Positions 24,551 to 34,058 of a stretch of DNA of 64,000 nt are shown one piece after another. Position 1 is the stretch's first letter. Every line of letters starts with the position of its first letter. Position numbers and translations under genes: made by a program. The stretch is from Phormidium tenue FACHB-1052. Its GTDB lineage: Bacteria > Cyanobacteriota > Cyanobacteriia > Phormidesmidales > Phormidesmidaceae. Below the pieces are notes generated by a model that worked only from the letters and a program-made list of their open reading frames with translations, was not told the origin of the DNA and did not search any database. The DNA is taken from assembly GCF_014696675.1 (NCBI RefSeq), contig NZ_JACJQN010000004.1, positions 1 to 64,000 of the forward strand, read 5' to 3'.

Positions 24551-26059
24551 TTAGTGGGCCACAATTTGGCTCACCACGGTTTGGGCCGAGTAGCTCACCC
24601 CTGCCGTTCCTTCACCCGGATGGGTGCAGTCACCCACCAGCCAAAGGCCGTCTACTGGCGTGCGGTTAGCAAACCCAAAGGGGCCGAAGGTGCTTACCCG
24701 CATGCCCAACCCGCCAACGCTGCCCTGGTCGCGGGCGGTGAAGTGGGCAAAGGTGCGAGGGGTAGCCGCCTCGACGTGAATCAGATGCTCGGCCCGCAGG
24801 TCAAAATAACTAGATAGCCGCTGTAGAGCGCCGTCGGTATAAGACTGCTTCATAGCCTCGTAGTCGCTGACCTGCCACCACGGAGCAAGATCAGTGAACG
24901 ATGAGGCCACAATGGTGGCTCGGCCCTCAGGAGCGCGCCCGTCGCCGGGGCGGCTGACCGACACAAACAAAGTATTGTTTTCGGCAATAGGGTCGTCGTA
25001 GCGGTAGAGAAACTGTAGATGGGGCGGGCAGTTGACCGGAATCGCCGCTTCATCGACTCCTAAATACAGTACAAAAGCGCCGTTGCCCTCAGGCAGCGCC
25101 TCAACCCGCCGTTGGTAGCCTCGGGGAGCGCGATCGCCCAACAGCTGCACCAAATTTTGTACCGTTACGTTGGCTACCACGTGGTCAGCAGGTTCCACCC
25201 AGGTTTTGCCGGTGTTTTGGTCTGCCACCGTCACACCGCTGACTTGGCCCTGGGCGGTGTGAATATGGCGGACACCGTGGTTGAGCTGAAGCAGGCCACC
25301 ATCGCGCCCCAGCGCTTTTTCTAAACTGTCGCTGAGCACCTGCATGCTGCCCTTTAAGTGCCACAAACCCTGAGGCGATTGGGACATACTTAGGGCGGTA
25401 GCGGCGTAGAGCACCGCCGTCTCATCGGCGCTCACCTGGGAGTAAAGCTTGAGCTGGAGGTCGAGGAAGGTCTTGAGGCGGCGATCGCCCGCCAGTCCCA
25501 TCTGCCTCAGCACCTGGCCCACCGTACTAAAGGTGTAGGGCACCGTCACCAGGGTATCGGGACGCAGGGCCTGGGTTAGCTGCCACAGATCCCACGGGCT
25601 GCGGGGGGGCAACACCGGCTGTCGAGCCTGAAACCGCCAGCTGGGCTGAAACAAAGACTGCATCAGCTGCCAAAAAGGCTCACTGCCCGGAAACTGCCGC
25701 TGGCGCTCGGCCTGCCATGCTCCGGGGTCGCGCCATACCTGAATGGGCTCGGTTTCACCGGGCAAAAACACCGCACAGGCCGGGTCACAGGGGGTCGCCT
25801 CCGGCAGCGGCAGATCGAGTTCGCCGAAAATTTGGTGGTGAATGCCTCCCGGCTCTAGCCCCGCCACCTGGGTTGCCCCGACATCAAAGGTAAAGCCTCG
25901 CCGCTTAAAGGTTGAGGCACAGCCCCCGGCCACACGGGCCTGGTCAAACACCCGTACCGCATAGCCTTGACGAGCCAGCAGTGCCGCTGCAGTCAGTCCG
26001 CCAATGCCAGCACCAATTACCACTACCCTACGGCCAGAGGATAACAAGGCGCGGCTCAT
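24551..26059 (-). CDS. crtD: C-3',4' desaturase of myxoxanthophyll synthesis (CrtD)
   Basis: A 502-residue CrtI-superfamily flavoprotein. FAD motif GAGIGG near residue 16; CASTFKRRGFTFDVGATQ is the cyanobacterial CrtD signature, and the C-terminal binding motif is LVGDCTHPGEGTAGVSYS. CrtD adds the 3,4-double bond to monocyclic carotenoids on the way to myxoxanthophyll, membrane associated. Similar to CrtISO-like enzymes but the FDVGATQVAG pattern favours CrtD. No other carotenoid gene lies next to it; the CrtISO-like gene is 14 kb away. Confidence 0.85.
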   Translation of the reverse strand: MSRALLSSGRRVVVIGAGIGGLTAAALLARQGYAVRVFDQARVAGGCASTFKRRGFTFDVGATQVAGLEPGGIHHQIFGELDLPLPEATPCDPACAVFLPGETEPIQVWRDPGAWQAERQRQFPGSEPFWQLMQSLFQPSWRFQARQPVLPPRSPWDLWQLTQALRPDTLVTVPYTFSTVGQVLRQMGLAGDRRLKTFLDLQLKLYSQVSADETAVLYAATALSMSQSPQGLWHLKGSMQVLSDSLEKALGRDGGLLQLNHGVRHIHTAQGQVSGVTVADQNTGKTWVEPADHVVANVTVQNLVQLLGDRAPRGYQRRVEALPEGNGAFVLYLGVDEAAIPVNCPPHLQFLYRYDDPIAENNTLFVSVSRPGDGRAPEGRATIVASSFTDLAPWWQVSDYEAMKQSYTDGALQRLSSYFDLRAEHLIHVEAATPRTFAHFTARDQGSVGGLGMRVSTFGPFGFANRTPVDGLWLVGDCTHPGEGTAGVSYSAQTVVSQIVAH

Positions 26060-26281
26060 ACTGTTACATTTCTTTACGATAATCTCAGCTTAACTCACCT
26101 TGAGGCTGGGATTGGTCGAATTTGTAGGGCGAACGACCGAGTTATATAGGGTAATAAGGCTGGCAGGTGAACAGGTTTAGTGTTCAGATTGCTGGTTGTG
26201 TGCCTGGCTGGCTCACCCTTGCGTTGGATCCCCCACTTCGACCGTTGCCGCTGGATTGCGACCTAGATTGCGACTATCTCT

Positions 26282-27211
26282 CTAGTCATGTTCACGGCGG
26301 CCTGCGGCGAACTGAAGCACCATGGGCAGGCCACCGTCCTGGTGATACTTATCGGCCCAGGCACGCAGCATGGCGTCGAGTTCTTCAAGAGCGACTTTGC
26401 GGTCTTGGGGGGCGACATCGAACACCTCTACCCCCCGCAGCACGCCCTCATCTTCTCGCACCCAGGCTTGTAGCAAGCTGAAGAACCTGGCCACATCGTC
26501 GATCATGGCGAAGACTCGCTCCTGCTCCCCCTTGGGCGAGTAGGACTCACTAGCCAGGGCATACAGCGGAATATCCACTAGGGGAGAGTCAATTTGAATC
26601 ACGGTGCCAGAGTGCAGCAGCCGAAATTTAATGTGCAACATCAGGGCATCGCTAAAGGGCATGCGCTGGCTTGAGGGCAGTTCCTCCTGCGACATTTGAT
26701 GGAGCAGCTCCATCAGCTCGGCAAACTCGACTTGATCTAAAATGCGGGCCTTGGGGGCGCTGGATGGCAGGCTCTCTTCAATGGTCTTGCGCTCGCCGGG
26801 GGTCAGCCCCTGTAGCCGCACTCGCGCTGCGCCTGGGGCACAGGGAAAGTGCTCTTGCCAGAGAAACGGCAGGGCAATGAGATAGTAAGGTTCCTTAGAA
26901 TTGAGTACCTTGAGGCTTTGCCCTTCCGCCAGGGCAACCTGAATCTCTTGGACAATAGCTTTGACCCGTTTGGGTTCAACGTGGTACAAAAACCCCGTCT
27001 TGCGAATATTGTTGCCCTGTTCGACGAAGGTGCTATAGATTGCCAGCTTGGCAGCGGTGGTGGCGGCGTCTAAAAAAGCTCCGTAGCGGTGCCCGCCCAT
27101 TTTCATGGTGCTGAGGGCTAGGTTTAACAAAATCCAGTCTGCGGGGCTACTGTCTACAGCTCGCAGCAAATCATTTTTCAAATCGGGCGGAACTTGGGAC
27201 AGGTGGGTCAC
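26282..27211 (-). CDS. Conserved hypothetical protein, 309 aa
   Basis: The product begins MTHLSQVPPDLKNDLLRAVD. There is no transmembrane segment or signal peptide. The order of blocks is a helical N-terminal half (TMKMGGHRYGAFLDAATTA), a middle segment (FVEQGNNIRKTGFLYHVEPK) and a C-terminal part ending in DAMLRAWADKYHQDGGLPMV. I do not recognise a family. The gene is isolated, with long non-coding DNA on the right. Confidence 0.7.
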   Translation of the reverse strand: MTHLSQVPPDLKNDLLRAVDSSPADWILLNLALSTMKMGGHRYGAFLDAATTAAKLAIYSTFVEQGNNIRKTGFLYHVEPKRVKAIVQEIQVALAEGQSLKVLNSKEPYYLIALPFLWQEHFPCAPGAARVRLQGLTPGERKTIEESLPSSAPKARILDQVEFAELMELLHQMSQEELPSSQRMPFSDALMLHIKFRLLHSGTVIQIDSPLVDIPLYALASESYSPKGEQERVFAMIDDVARFFSLLQAWVREDEGVLRGVEVFDVAPQDRKVALEELDAMLRAWADKYHQDGGLPMVLQFAAGRREHD

Positions 27212-27849
27212 AGGATAAAAATGACTCAGACTAGGTAAATTACAAGATTTTTAGCCTCAACAACTTACCGCTAACACTAAAGTGACGATGATGGCTACTT
27301 AGGACAAAACAACCGTTCTTGAGCTGCTTAAAATTGCCCTACTTAGTAATTTAGAAGCTCACTGCAAACATAGGCAAGTAAGCCTTGGGCACTAAGTATT
27401 GGGCATTGTTACCCCATTCGCCATTGCGGCGATGACCTAATTGGTATAAGCAGCAAGGCCTACTCTACAGCCATAGCCCTGGTCTGTAGAGCGCTACGTA
27501 TGCCCCTAACATAGCCCAAGCTCACAATTTTTGCGGCTTTCTATGCTGAGAGGTTTAAGCAGAGTTCAAAGTATAGGGTTAGTTGAAGAAAATGCTTCAT
27601 ATTGGGGAGCAAAATGCTCAGAAGTTGCTTGTCTGCAGCCAGAAAAATGGAGTCAGACTAGATTTAGCCTGACTTGGTCGTGAACTTAAAGACCGGGACA
27701 TCTGAGCGATCGCTGAGTCCTCAAGCCTAAACAACAATCCCCAGCTCTAGGCGGCTCGACGCTGGGGTAGGGCAATTCTGGGATAGCTACTGGTTGCAGG
27801 GCGGTTCTCGCCTCAAAGAGGCCGCAGACACAGGCTTCGCAAATCAGTG
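27212..27849. other. Non-coding stretch, 638 bases
   Basis: No ORF worth calling was found. CTCTACAG (27463-27470) and CTGTAGAG (27484-27491) form a perfect 8-bp hairpin with a 13-base loop. A palindromic HIP1-like core (AGCGATCGCT) lies near 27706. No T-tract follows either. Confidence 0.4.
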
Positions 27850-28407
27850 CTACGACCCAGTGTCGGTGGGTTGGGCGGCACCGCAGTAGCCATTGACCTC
27901 AGTAATGAGCTGAGATTCAGTTTGGGAGAGGGTCTCAATGGAAGAGACCGCTGTCATGGTCTGCTGCTGGGATTCTTCGATTTTGGCGGGCAGCTCAGCC
28001 TCTGACTCGACCTGCACGACGAGATCCATGGCCTCTCGAGCATCGGTGAGGGCGGTGCTAAAGCCCTGCACAACCCCAACATAGTCGTCCCTAAACTTGC
28101 TGAGGTCTTCGTCCCGCAGGGTGGTGGACTGGAGATCGCCGACCAGCCCGTCGAGGTTGGTGACGACTTTATCGACGGCAGTGGTGTACTGGCTGGCGGC
28201 TAGCTTGATGTCGTCTAGGTTTTTGACTTGGGCAGCGCTTTCGCTAAAGGTTTGAATCTCGGCCTCAAACTCCTGCATAAAGCCCTGGGTTTGGTTGACT
28301 ACTTCGGCGAGCTGGTTGCACTGGGCGACCTTAGATGACCCACAGCCGACCAGCAGCAGCGGTAGCACCAGCACTACCCGGCCCATGCCCCGTCGCCATT
28401 TACCCAT
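27850..28407 (-). CDS. Putative lipoprotein, 185 aa
   Basis: Begins MGKWRRGMGRVVLVLPLLLV with lipobox LLVGC, so it should be lipidated and anchored outside the cytoplasmic membrane. The mature part is almost entirely helical, with conserved Cys near both ends (VAQCNQLAEV and NGYCGAAQ) that could form a disulfide. Long amphipathic helices suggest a coiled-coil or helical bundle. A longer start at 28431 is possible. Function unknown. Confidence 0.7.
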   Translation of the reverse strand: MGKWRRGMGRVVLVLPLLLVGCGSSKVAQCNQLAEVVNQTQGFMQEFEAEIQTFSESAAQVKNLDDIKLAASQYTTAVDKVVTNLDGLVGDLQSTTLRDEDLSKFRDDYVGVVQGFSTALTDAREAMDLVVQVESEAELPAKIEESQQQTMTAVSSIETLSQTESQLITEVNGYCGAAQPTDTGS

Positions 28408-28431
28408 GCCCGTCGCTGCTACCTGTGTCAT

Positions 28432-28849
28432 CGCTGCCGCCGTTGTTTATTGCTACGGCTTCAAGTTTTACCCTGTCTTGGTTAGGTTTACAACCTAATT
28501 TATTGAGTTTTGATGGTGAGGTGCAGCGGAATGTAGGAGTGTTTAGGGAGGGGGTTTGCGGCTCTGGTGGAGCCTCGTTGGAACAGCGGTGATGGCGATC
28601 GCGATTCTCCTCCGGAGAGGCTGCGCCACTGCTTTTAGTTCTAGCCCTGCTCTGCAAAGACTGGAAAACTGCTGATAGGATCGAATATTAGAGGGTATTG
28701 CTAGATACCAGGGCCGTGGTTCTGGGATAGTTCTGAATCTAGGCAGCATCACCGCCAACGCTGTTCCCGATTGGGCCAGGGCTTCTGCGATATCTTGGAT
28801 ACTCTGGTGAATACTTTGGCCGTCTCAGTTTATAGGATGCGATCGCACC
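28432..28849. other. Divergent intergenic region, 418 bases
   Basis: Lies between the lipoprotein gene and ycf51. No convincing ORF, repeat or hairpin. It must hold the promoters of both genes; a HIP1-like GCGATCGC-type core sits just before the ycf51 start. Confidence 0.4.
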
Positions 28850-29362
28850 ATGCTCAGCCCCGCCGATTTTTTAACTGCCACCCAGTGGGCTGGCATTGGC
28901 ACCCTGGTTCTGGCCGCGCTCACAGCGCTGGCCTTCGGACTAAAGTGGGGTCTACGTTTTCGGCTGGTAGGGGCCACGGGGTTTGCCGCTGTGCTCACCG
29001 TCGGTCTGCTAGGCCTGAGCTTTGAACCCTTTAGTCGTATCGCCGTGCCGGGTTCTATTCCCTACACCACGGTTTACGACTCCGGGGCCAGCCAGATTGT
29101 GATTACGGTGCCCCCCGCTATCACCCCTGAGACACTAGATGCCACCCTGCATCAGGCCGCCAGCAATCTGTTTAAGCCCTACCGCCTAGGCCTACCGGGG
29201 CAGGTCGCGACCATTCGCGCCCGCACCGTTGTCCATGACCCCGATGGCATCTCTCGGCTGCTTTACCTAGGCCAAATTCAGCCCAATCCTAAGGGCTCAG
29301 AGGAACCGTTTCAGGTGCAGCTCAACCGAGATTCCTGGGCCAAACTCCCGACTCAAAGCTAA
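28850..29362 (+). CDS. ycf51: Ycf51-family protein
   Basis: A 170-residue membrane protein with two N-terminal hydrophobic segments and a soluble C-terminal domain. The Ycf51 (DUF2518) blocks are clear: AFGLKWGLRFRLVGATGF, VLTVGLLGLSF, IPYTTVYDSGASQIVITVPP and a RTVVHDPDGISRLLYLGQI segment. The gene also occurs in red-algal plastid genomes, and its role is unknown, though a thylakoid location is presumed. Followed by the ADH/aminotransferase pair on the same strand after 49 bases. Confidence 0.9.
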   Translation: MLSPADFLTATQWAGIGTLVLAALTALAFGLKWGLRFRLVGATGFAAVLTVGLLGLSFEPFSRIAVPGSIPYTTVYDSGASQIVITVPPAITPETLDATLHQAASNLFKPYRLGLPGQVATIRARTVVHDPDGISRLLYLGQIQPNPKGSEEPFQVQLNRDSWAKLPTQS

Positions 29363-29411
29363 GCCCACCTACTCCTAACTATCCACCTACTCATCCACTC
29401 TCTCCCCGCCT

Positions 29412-30596
29412 ATGACCACCGCTCAACTACCCATCCTTGCCATCTCCCCGGCCCAGGTTGTTCGGGGAGACGGCATTCTGACAGCCCAGGCAGCAATGCC
29501 TGGAGGGATCGCTGCACAAATCGCCCGGCTGGGGCAGAGTCCTCTCATTGTCGGCGGCAGCCACAGTCTGAAGCTGGCCACTCCCCTGGTCGAGGCTCTC
29601 GGCGCTGCGGGTCTGGCAACTCAGACGGTAGCCTACGGCCCAGACTGTAGCGAAGCCGCCCTGGCCCACCTGCGCTCCGCCGCCACCGATCACCAGGCCG
29701 ACGTGGTGATTGGCATGGGCGGTGGCAAAGCGCTCGACGCCGCTAAGCTGCTGGCCCACCAGCTCAATCGGCCCGTGGTGACGGTGCCCACCTCGGGGGC
29801 GACCTGTGCCGCCTGGACCGCGCTGTCGAACGTATACTCTGACCAAGGAGCCTTTCGCTACGACGTGGCCCTAGCCACCTGCCCCAATCTGCTGATTCTG
29901 GACTACGCCCTGATTCGCACTGCACCCCGACGCACTTTGGTAGCAGGCATCGGTGATGGCTTGGCCAAGTGGTATGAGGCGGCGATCAGCAGCGGCACCA
30001 GCCAGCAGACCCTGATGGTGGCGGCGGTGCAGCAGGCGCGGGTGCTGCGCGATATTTTGCTGCAAAAGACCCCGGCGGCCCTGGCGCAGTGGGGTGGCCC
30101 CGACTGGCAAGAGGTGGTAGATGCCACGGTGCTGCTGGCCGGGGTTGTGGGCGGCATTGGCGGGGCCCAGTGCCGTACTGTGGCGGCCCACGCCGTGCAC
30201 AACGGCCTGACTCAGCTACCCGCCAGCCACGGCATTCTCCACGGTGAGAAGGTGGCCTACGGCATTTTGGTGCAGCTACGCCTCGAAGAAATGGGTGGCA
30301 ACGCGGCCCTGGCGCGGGCCGCGCGGCAGCAGCTATTGCCCTTTTATCAAGCGGCAGGATTGCCCCAAACCCTGGCTGACTTGGGTCTGGAGGACATGAC
30401 CCTGAGCCAGCTACAGCAGGCGGCGGAATTTGCCTGCCGCGAGGGGTCTGATATTCACCACCTGCCGTTTACTGTCACCCCCGAGGCGGTGATGGCAGCC
30501 ATGGTGTCGCCCCTGTGTCCCGAATTGCGCGAAAAGCCCCGCGACTCTGCCTCTGCCCGTTCGTCCTCTAGTGTTGCCCCGGAGGTGCAGCCATGA
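29412..30596 (+). CDS. Iron-containing alcohol/glycerol dehydrogenase family protein
   Basis: A 394-residue member of the GldA-like branch of iron-dependent alcohol dehydrogenases. VVIGMGGGKALDAAKLLA is the NAD-binding motif; metal ligands are in IGDGLAKWYEA, AAHAVHNGLTQL and HGILHGEKVAYG, matching glycerol dehydrogenases. The reaction would be reversible oxidation of a polyol or alcohol with NAD. Its ATGA overlap (30593-30596) with the aminotransferase indicates translational coupling, so the two probably act in one small pathway. Confidence 0.9.
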   Translation: MTTAQLPILAISPAQVVRGDGILTAQAAMPGGIAAQIARLGQSPLIVGGSHSLKLATPLVEALGAAGLATQTVAYGPDCSEAALAHLRSAATDHQADVVIGMGGGKALDAAKLLAHQLNRPVVTVPTSGATCAAWTALSNVYSDQGAFRYDVALATCPNLLILDYALIRTAPRRTLVAGIGDGLAKWYEAAISSGTSQQTLMVAAVQQARVLRDILLQKTPAALAQWGGPDWQEVVDATVLLAGVVGGIGGAQCRTVAAHAVHNGLTQLPASHGILHGEKVAYGILVQLRLEEMGGNAALARAARQQLLPFYQAAGLPQTLADLGLEDMTLSQLQQAAEFACREGSDIHHLPFTVTPEAVMAAMVSPLCPELREKPRDSASARSSSSVAPEVQP

Positions 30597-31795
30597 CCCT
30601 TGACTGGATGCCCACCGCTCACCGTCTTAGCGCCCTACCCCCCTACGTGTTTGCCCGCCTGGATGAACTCAAGGCTCGCGCCCGTGAGCAGGGACTTGAT
30701 CTGATCGACCTAGGCATGGGCAACCCCGACGGCCCCACCCCGGCCCCCGTGGTGGAGGCCGCCCGCGCGGCGATCGGCGATGCCACGACCCACGGCTACC
30801 CCCCCTTTGAGGGCACCGCCAGCTTCCGCACCGCGATCACCGACTGGTATAGTCGCCGCTACGGAGTGGCCCTCGACCCCACTGCCGAGGCTCTGCCTCT
30901 GCTGGGCAGCAAGGAGGGCATTACCCACCTGGCGATGGCGTTTATCAACCCCGGCGATCTGGTGCTGGTGCCGACGCCGGCCTACCCGGCTCACTTTCGC
31001 GGCCCGGCGATCGCTGGTGCCGAGATCTACAACCTGCACCTCACCGCCGCCAACAACTGGCTAATTGATTTTGACGCCATTCCGGTGGAGGTGGCTCAGC
31101 GGGCCAAGGCGCTGTTCTTTAACTACCCCAACAACCCCACCGCCGCCACCGCCCCACGTGAGTTTTTTGAGGCTGCGGTGGAGTTTGCCCACCGCTACCA
31201 GATTTTGCTGGTGCATGATCTCTGCTATGCCGAGTTGGCCTTCGACGGCTACCAGCCCACCAGCCTGCTGGAGATTCCCGGCGGCAAGGAGGTTGGTGTT
31301 GAGTTTCACACCCTATCGAAGACCTACAACATGGCGGGCTGGCGGGTGGGCTTTGTGGTGGGCAACTCCCACATTATTCAGGGACTGCGCACCCTCAAGA
31401 CTAACCTCGACTACGGCATTTTTGCGGCCCTGCAGCGGGCGGCAGAAACAGCCCTATCACTGCCCGACCATTACCTAGAAGAGGTGCAGCAGCGCTACTC
31501 TAGTCGCCGCGACTTTTTGATCGACGAGTTTGCTTCCCTGGGTTGGACGGTGGAAAAACCCCAGGCCACGATGTACCTGTGGGTGCCCTGCCCCCCCGAC
31601 AGCACCTCGACAGACTTTGCCCTCTCGGTGCTGCAAGAAACTGGGGTGGTAGTCACCCCCGGCAACGCCTTCGGCCCCGGCGGCGAGGGCTACATTCGCG
31701 TCAGTTTGATTGCTGAGTGCGATCGCCTCGCCGTCGCCATGGATCGCATTCGCCAGGCGGGCTTCCGCTTCGCCCCTGAAACGGCAGCGGTCTAG
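30593..31795 (+). CDS. Class I/II aminotransferase (AlaC/LL-DAP aminotransferase-like)
   Basis: A 400-residue PLP enzyme. N-terminal LGMGNPDGPTPAPVV, then NYPNNPTAATAPREF and the PLP-lysine site EFHTLSKTYNMAGWRVGF. Such enzymes in cyanobacteria include LL-diaminopimelate aminotransferase and AlaC-type alanine/aspartate aminotransferases; residues seen cannot settle the substrate. The gene overlaps the preceding dehydrogenase by four bases. A stable hairpin just after the stop (31801-31836) probably ends the transcript. Confidence 0.9.
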   Translation: MTLDWMPTAHRLSALPPYVFARLDELKARAREQGLDLIDLGMGNPDGPTPAPVVEAARAAIGDATTHGYPPFEGTASFRTAITDWYSRRYGVALDPTAEALPLLGSKEGITHLAMAFINPGDLVLVPTPAYPAHFRGPAIAGAEIYNLHLTAANNWLIDFDAIPVEVAQRAKALFFNYPNNPTAATAPREFFEAAVEFAHRYQILLVHDLCYAELAFDGYQPTSLLEIPGGKEVGVEFHTLSKTYNMAGWRVGFVVGNSHIIQGLRTLKTNLDYGIFAALQRAAETALSLPDHYLEEVQQRYSSRRDFLIDEFASLGWTVEKPQATMYLWVPCPPDSTSTDFALSVLQETGVVVTPGNAFGPGGEGYIRVSLIAECDRLAVAMDRIRQAGFRFAPETAAV

Positions 31796-31800
31796 GGCCA

Positions 31801-31836
31801 GGGGCCGGGACGGTTCACTGCCTCTAGCCCGGCCCC
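31801..31836 (+). terminator. Stable GC-rich hairpin after the aminotransferase
   Basis: GGGGCCGGG (31801-31809) pairs with CCCGGCCCC (31828-31836) with an 18-base loop, just five bases past the stop codon. There is no T-tract, so it may act as a processing or mRNA-stabilising stem rather than as an intrinsic terminator. tatA starts 46 bases on. Confidence 0.45.
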
Positions 31837-31881
31837 TAGCCCCAGGCTGTATAGTTAGACAACCACCACCACCCTAGCGCC

Positions 31882-32079
31882 ATGTTTAACCTCGGCTGGA
31901 CTGAAGTCGTTCTCGTCATCGGAGTGGCCGTACTGATCTTCGGCCCCAAGAAAATTCCTGAACTGGGCAGCGCCCTGGGCAAAACCCTGCGCGGCTTTAA
32001 AGAAGAGATGAGCCAGACTCCTGACGAAACGGCCATCGACACCTACGAAGACGCTGAAGACGCTGACGTATATCGATAG
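31882..32079 (+). CDS. tatA: Twin-arginine translocase subunit TatA/E
   Basis: A 65-residue protein with the TatA plan: one N-terminal membrane helix (TEVVLVIGVAVLIFG), the FGPKKIPELG hinge and an amphipathic helix (LGKTLRGFKEEM), then an acidic tail. TatA forms the channel for folded proteins at the cytoplasmic or thylakoid membrane. Short but complete; cyanobacterial TatA forms of 57-90 residues are usual. It may assist secretion of the Tat-like S66 peptidase. Followed by sppA 31 bases later on the same strand. Confidence 0.93.
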   Translation: MFNLGWTEVVLVIGVAVLIFGPKKIPELGSALGKTLRGFKEEMSQTPDETAIDTYEDAEDADVYR

Positions 32080-32110
32080 TTTGCCTTTTTAACCCCCTAG
32101 CGTTATCCCC

Positions 32111-33946
32111 ATGCGGCAATTTTTGAAGTACACCCTGGCCAGCCTGACCGGGTCGATTTTGTTCTGTTTGCTGCTGGGATTTTTGCTCACCCTGGGGGCG
32201 GTAGGGCTAGTGGGCGTGCTCGTGGCGGGCCTGGGCAAAGAGGGCGAGGCCCCTACCGTCGAGAAAGACACGGTGCTGGTCTACGACCTCGCCACGGTGA
32301 TCCCTGACTCGCCCGAGGCCATCGACCCCAGCGCCTTGGTGTTTGGCACCCAGATCCCCAGCGAGCTGACCCTGCGCCAGGCGGTGCTGGCCCTCGAAGA
32401 GGCGGCCACCGACGATCGCATCACCGCCCTTTACCTGAAGGGTAGCACTGCTCTGGGTGCCGGGCTGGCCAGCCAAAGCGAAATTCAGCCTGCGATCGCG
32501 GCCTTTCAGGCGGCGGGCAAGCCGATTTTGGCCTACGACATTTCCTGGAGCGAACGGGAGTACGCGGTGGCCGCCTTGGCCGACACGATCTACCTCAACC
32601 CCTTTGGGGAGATCGAGATGAACGGCCTCTACGCCGAAACCATGTACCAGGCCGATGCCCTGGAAAAACTGGGGGTAGGGGTGCAGGTCACCCGCGTGGG
32701 CCGCTACAAGTCGGCGGTCGAGCCGCTGATTCGCGACACCATGAGCCCGGAGGAGCGAGAGCAGACCCAGCGTCTGCTGGGGGATGTGTGGCAAAACCTG
32801 CTGACCACCGCCGCCGCGCCCCGTGACCTGTCGCCCCAGCAGCTGCAAACCATTGCCAACACTAAAGGATTTTTGTTTGGGGCCGAGGCTGAAACGCAGA
32901 AGCTTGCCGATGCGATCGCCTACGAAGACGAAGTGATCACCGCCCTGCGAGAACTGACCGGCGAGGGAGATGAAGAGGTAAAAGACAGCGACCTCGACTT
33001 TCGCCAGATTAGCCTGGCGCGCTATGCCGCTACCGTTGCAGACCCCCTCACCAGCCGCCGCTCCGGTAACCAGGTGGCCCTGGTCTACGCCGAAGGCCCG
33101 ATCATCGACGGCGGCGATGGCGACTTCAACCAGAGTGGCATCATTGAGGGCAATGTTTTAGCTCGGCAGCTGCGGCAGCTGCGCCAGGACGATGAGGTCA
33201 AAGCCATCGTGCTGCGGGTCAACAGCCCCGGCGGCAGCGCCACCGCCTCGGAAGTCATTTTGCGTGAAGTTCAGCTATTGCGCGAGGCGGGTAAGCCCGT
33301 GGTGGTGTCAATGGGCAACGTGGCGGCCTCCGGCGGCTACTGGATTGCCTCCCAGGCCGATGCCATTTTGGCCCAGCCTACGACGATCACAGGCTCCATC
33401 GGGGTCTACGGCATCTTTCTCAACCTCGAAGATCTGGGCACCAAGGTGGGGGTTAACTGGGACGGGGTCAAAACCTCGGAACTGGCCGACATTTTCTCCA
33501 GCACCCGACCCAAAACCGAGGCTGAGCTAGCAATTTTGCAGCGCTCCGTCGACACCATCTACGACAGCTTTCTCGACCGGGTAGCAGAGGGGCGCGACCT
33601 GACGCGGCCAGCAGTGGCTGAGCTGGCCCAGGGGCGAGTATGGTCAGGCCAAGCGGCGCTCGATCTGGGTCTGGTAGACAAGCTGGGGGGGGTGAATGAG
33701 GCGATCGCCACCGCCGCCGACCTGGCCGAGCTAGGCGACGACTGGCGCTTACAAGAGTATCCTGAACCCAGCGAGTTGCAGCAATTCTTGCGCGGCTTTT
33801 TCAGCGCCGAAGTCGCTCAGATCCAGGCCCACGACCCGCTGACAACCCAAGTACTCCAGTTCGTTGACGATGCCCAAATTCTGCGCACCCTCAACGACCG
33901 CCGTGGCATTTATCTGCTGATGCCCTATCAGTTTGTGGTGAAGTAG
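32111..33946 (+). CDS. sppA: Signal peptide peptidase SppA, 67K type
   Basis: A 611-residue membrane-anchored serine protease with an N-terminal hydrophobic anchor and two tandem SppA (S49) domains. The Lys of the Ser-Lys dyad is Lys200 in RVGRYKSAVEP; the Ser is Ser407 in GNVAASGGYW, both canonical. It removes leftover signal peptides from the membrane; plant and cyanobacterial SppA is light-linked in some species. Same strand as and near tatA, fitting a protein-secretion pair. Confidence 0.95.
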   Translation: MRQFLKYTLASLTGSILFCLLLGFLLTLGAVGLVGVLVAGLGKEGEAPTVEKDTVLVYDLATVIPDSPEAIDPSALVFGTQIPSELTLRQAVLALEEAATDDRITALYLKGSTALGAGLASQSEIQPAIAAFQAAGKPILAYDISWSEREYAVAALADTIYLNPFGEIEMNGLYAETMYQADALEKLGVGVQVTRVGRYKSAVEPLIRDTMSPEEREQTQRLLGDVWQNLLTTAAAPRDLSPQQLQTIANTKGFLFGAEAETQKLADAIAYEDEVITALRELTGEGDEEVKDSDLDFRQISLARYAATVADPLTSRRSGNQVALVYAEGPIIDGGDGDFNQSGIIEGNVLARQLRQLRQDDEVKAIVLRVNSPGGSATASEVILREVQLLREAGKPVVVSMGNVAASGGYWIASQADAILAQPTTITGSIGVYGIFLNLEDLGTKVGVNWDGVKTSELADIFSSTRPKTEAELAILQRSVDTIYDSFLDRVAEGRDLTRPAVAELAQGRVWSGQAALDLGLVDKLGGVNEAIATAADLAELGDDWRLQEYPEPSELQQFLRGFFSAEVAQIQAHDPLTTQVLQFVDDAQILRTLNDRRGIYLLMPYQFVVK

Positions 33947-34058
33947 AGCTGTAGAGCGATAAGGAAGATGGGGAATGGCGGCATGAGGAGATGGGGAAGC
34001 TGAGGGGAAAAAACTCAGTTTGCGAACTTCTCCACCTGCCTCATCGTCCCTAGACGCC

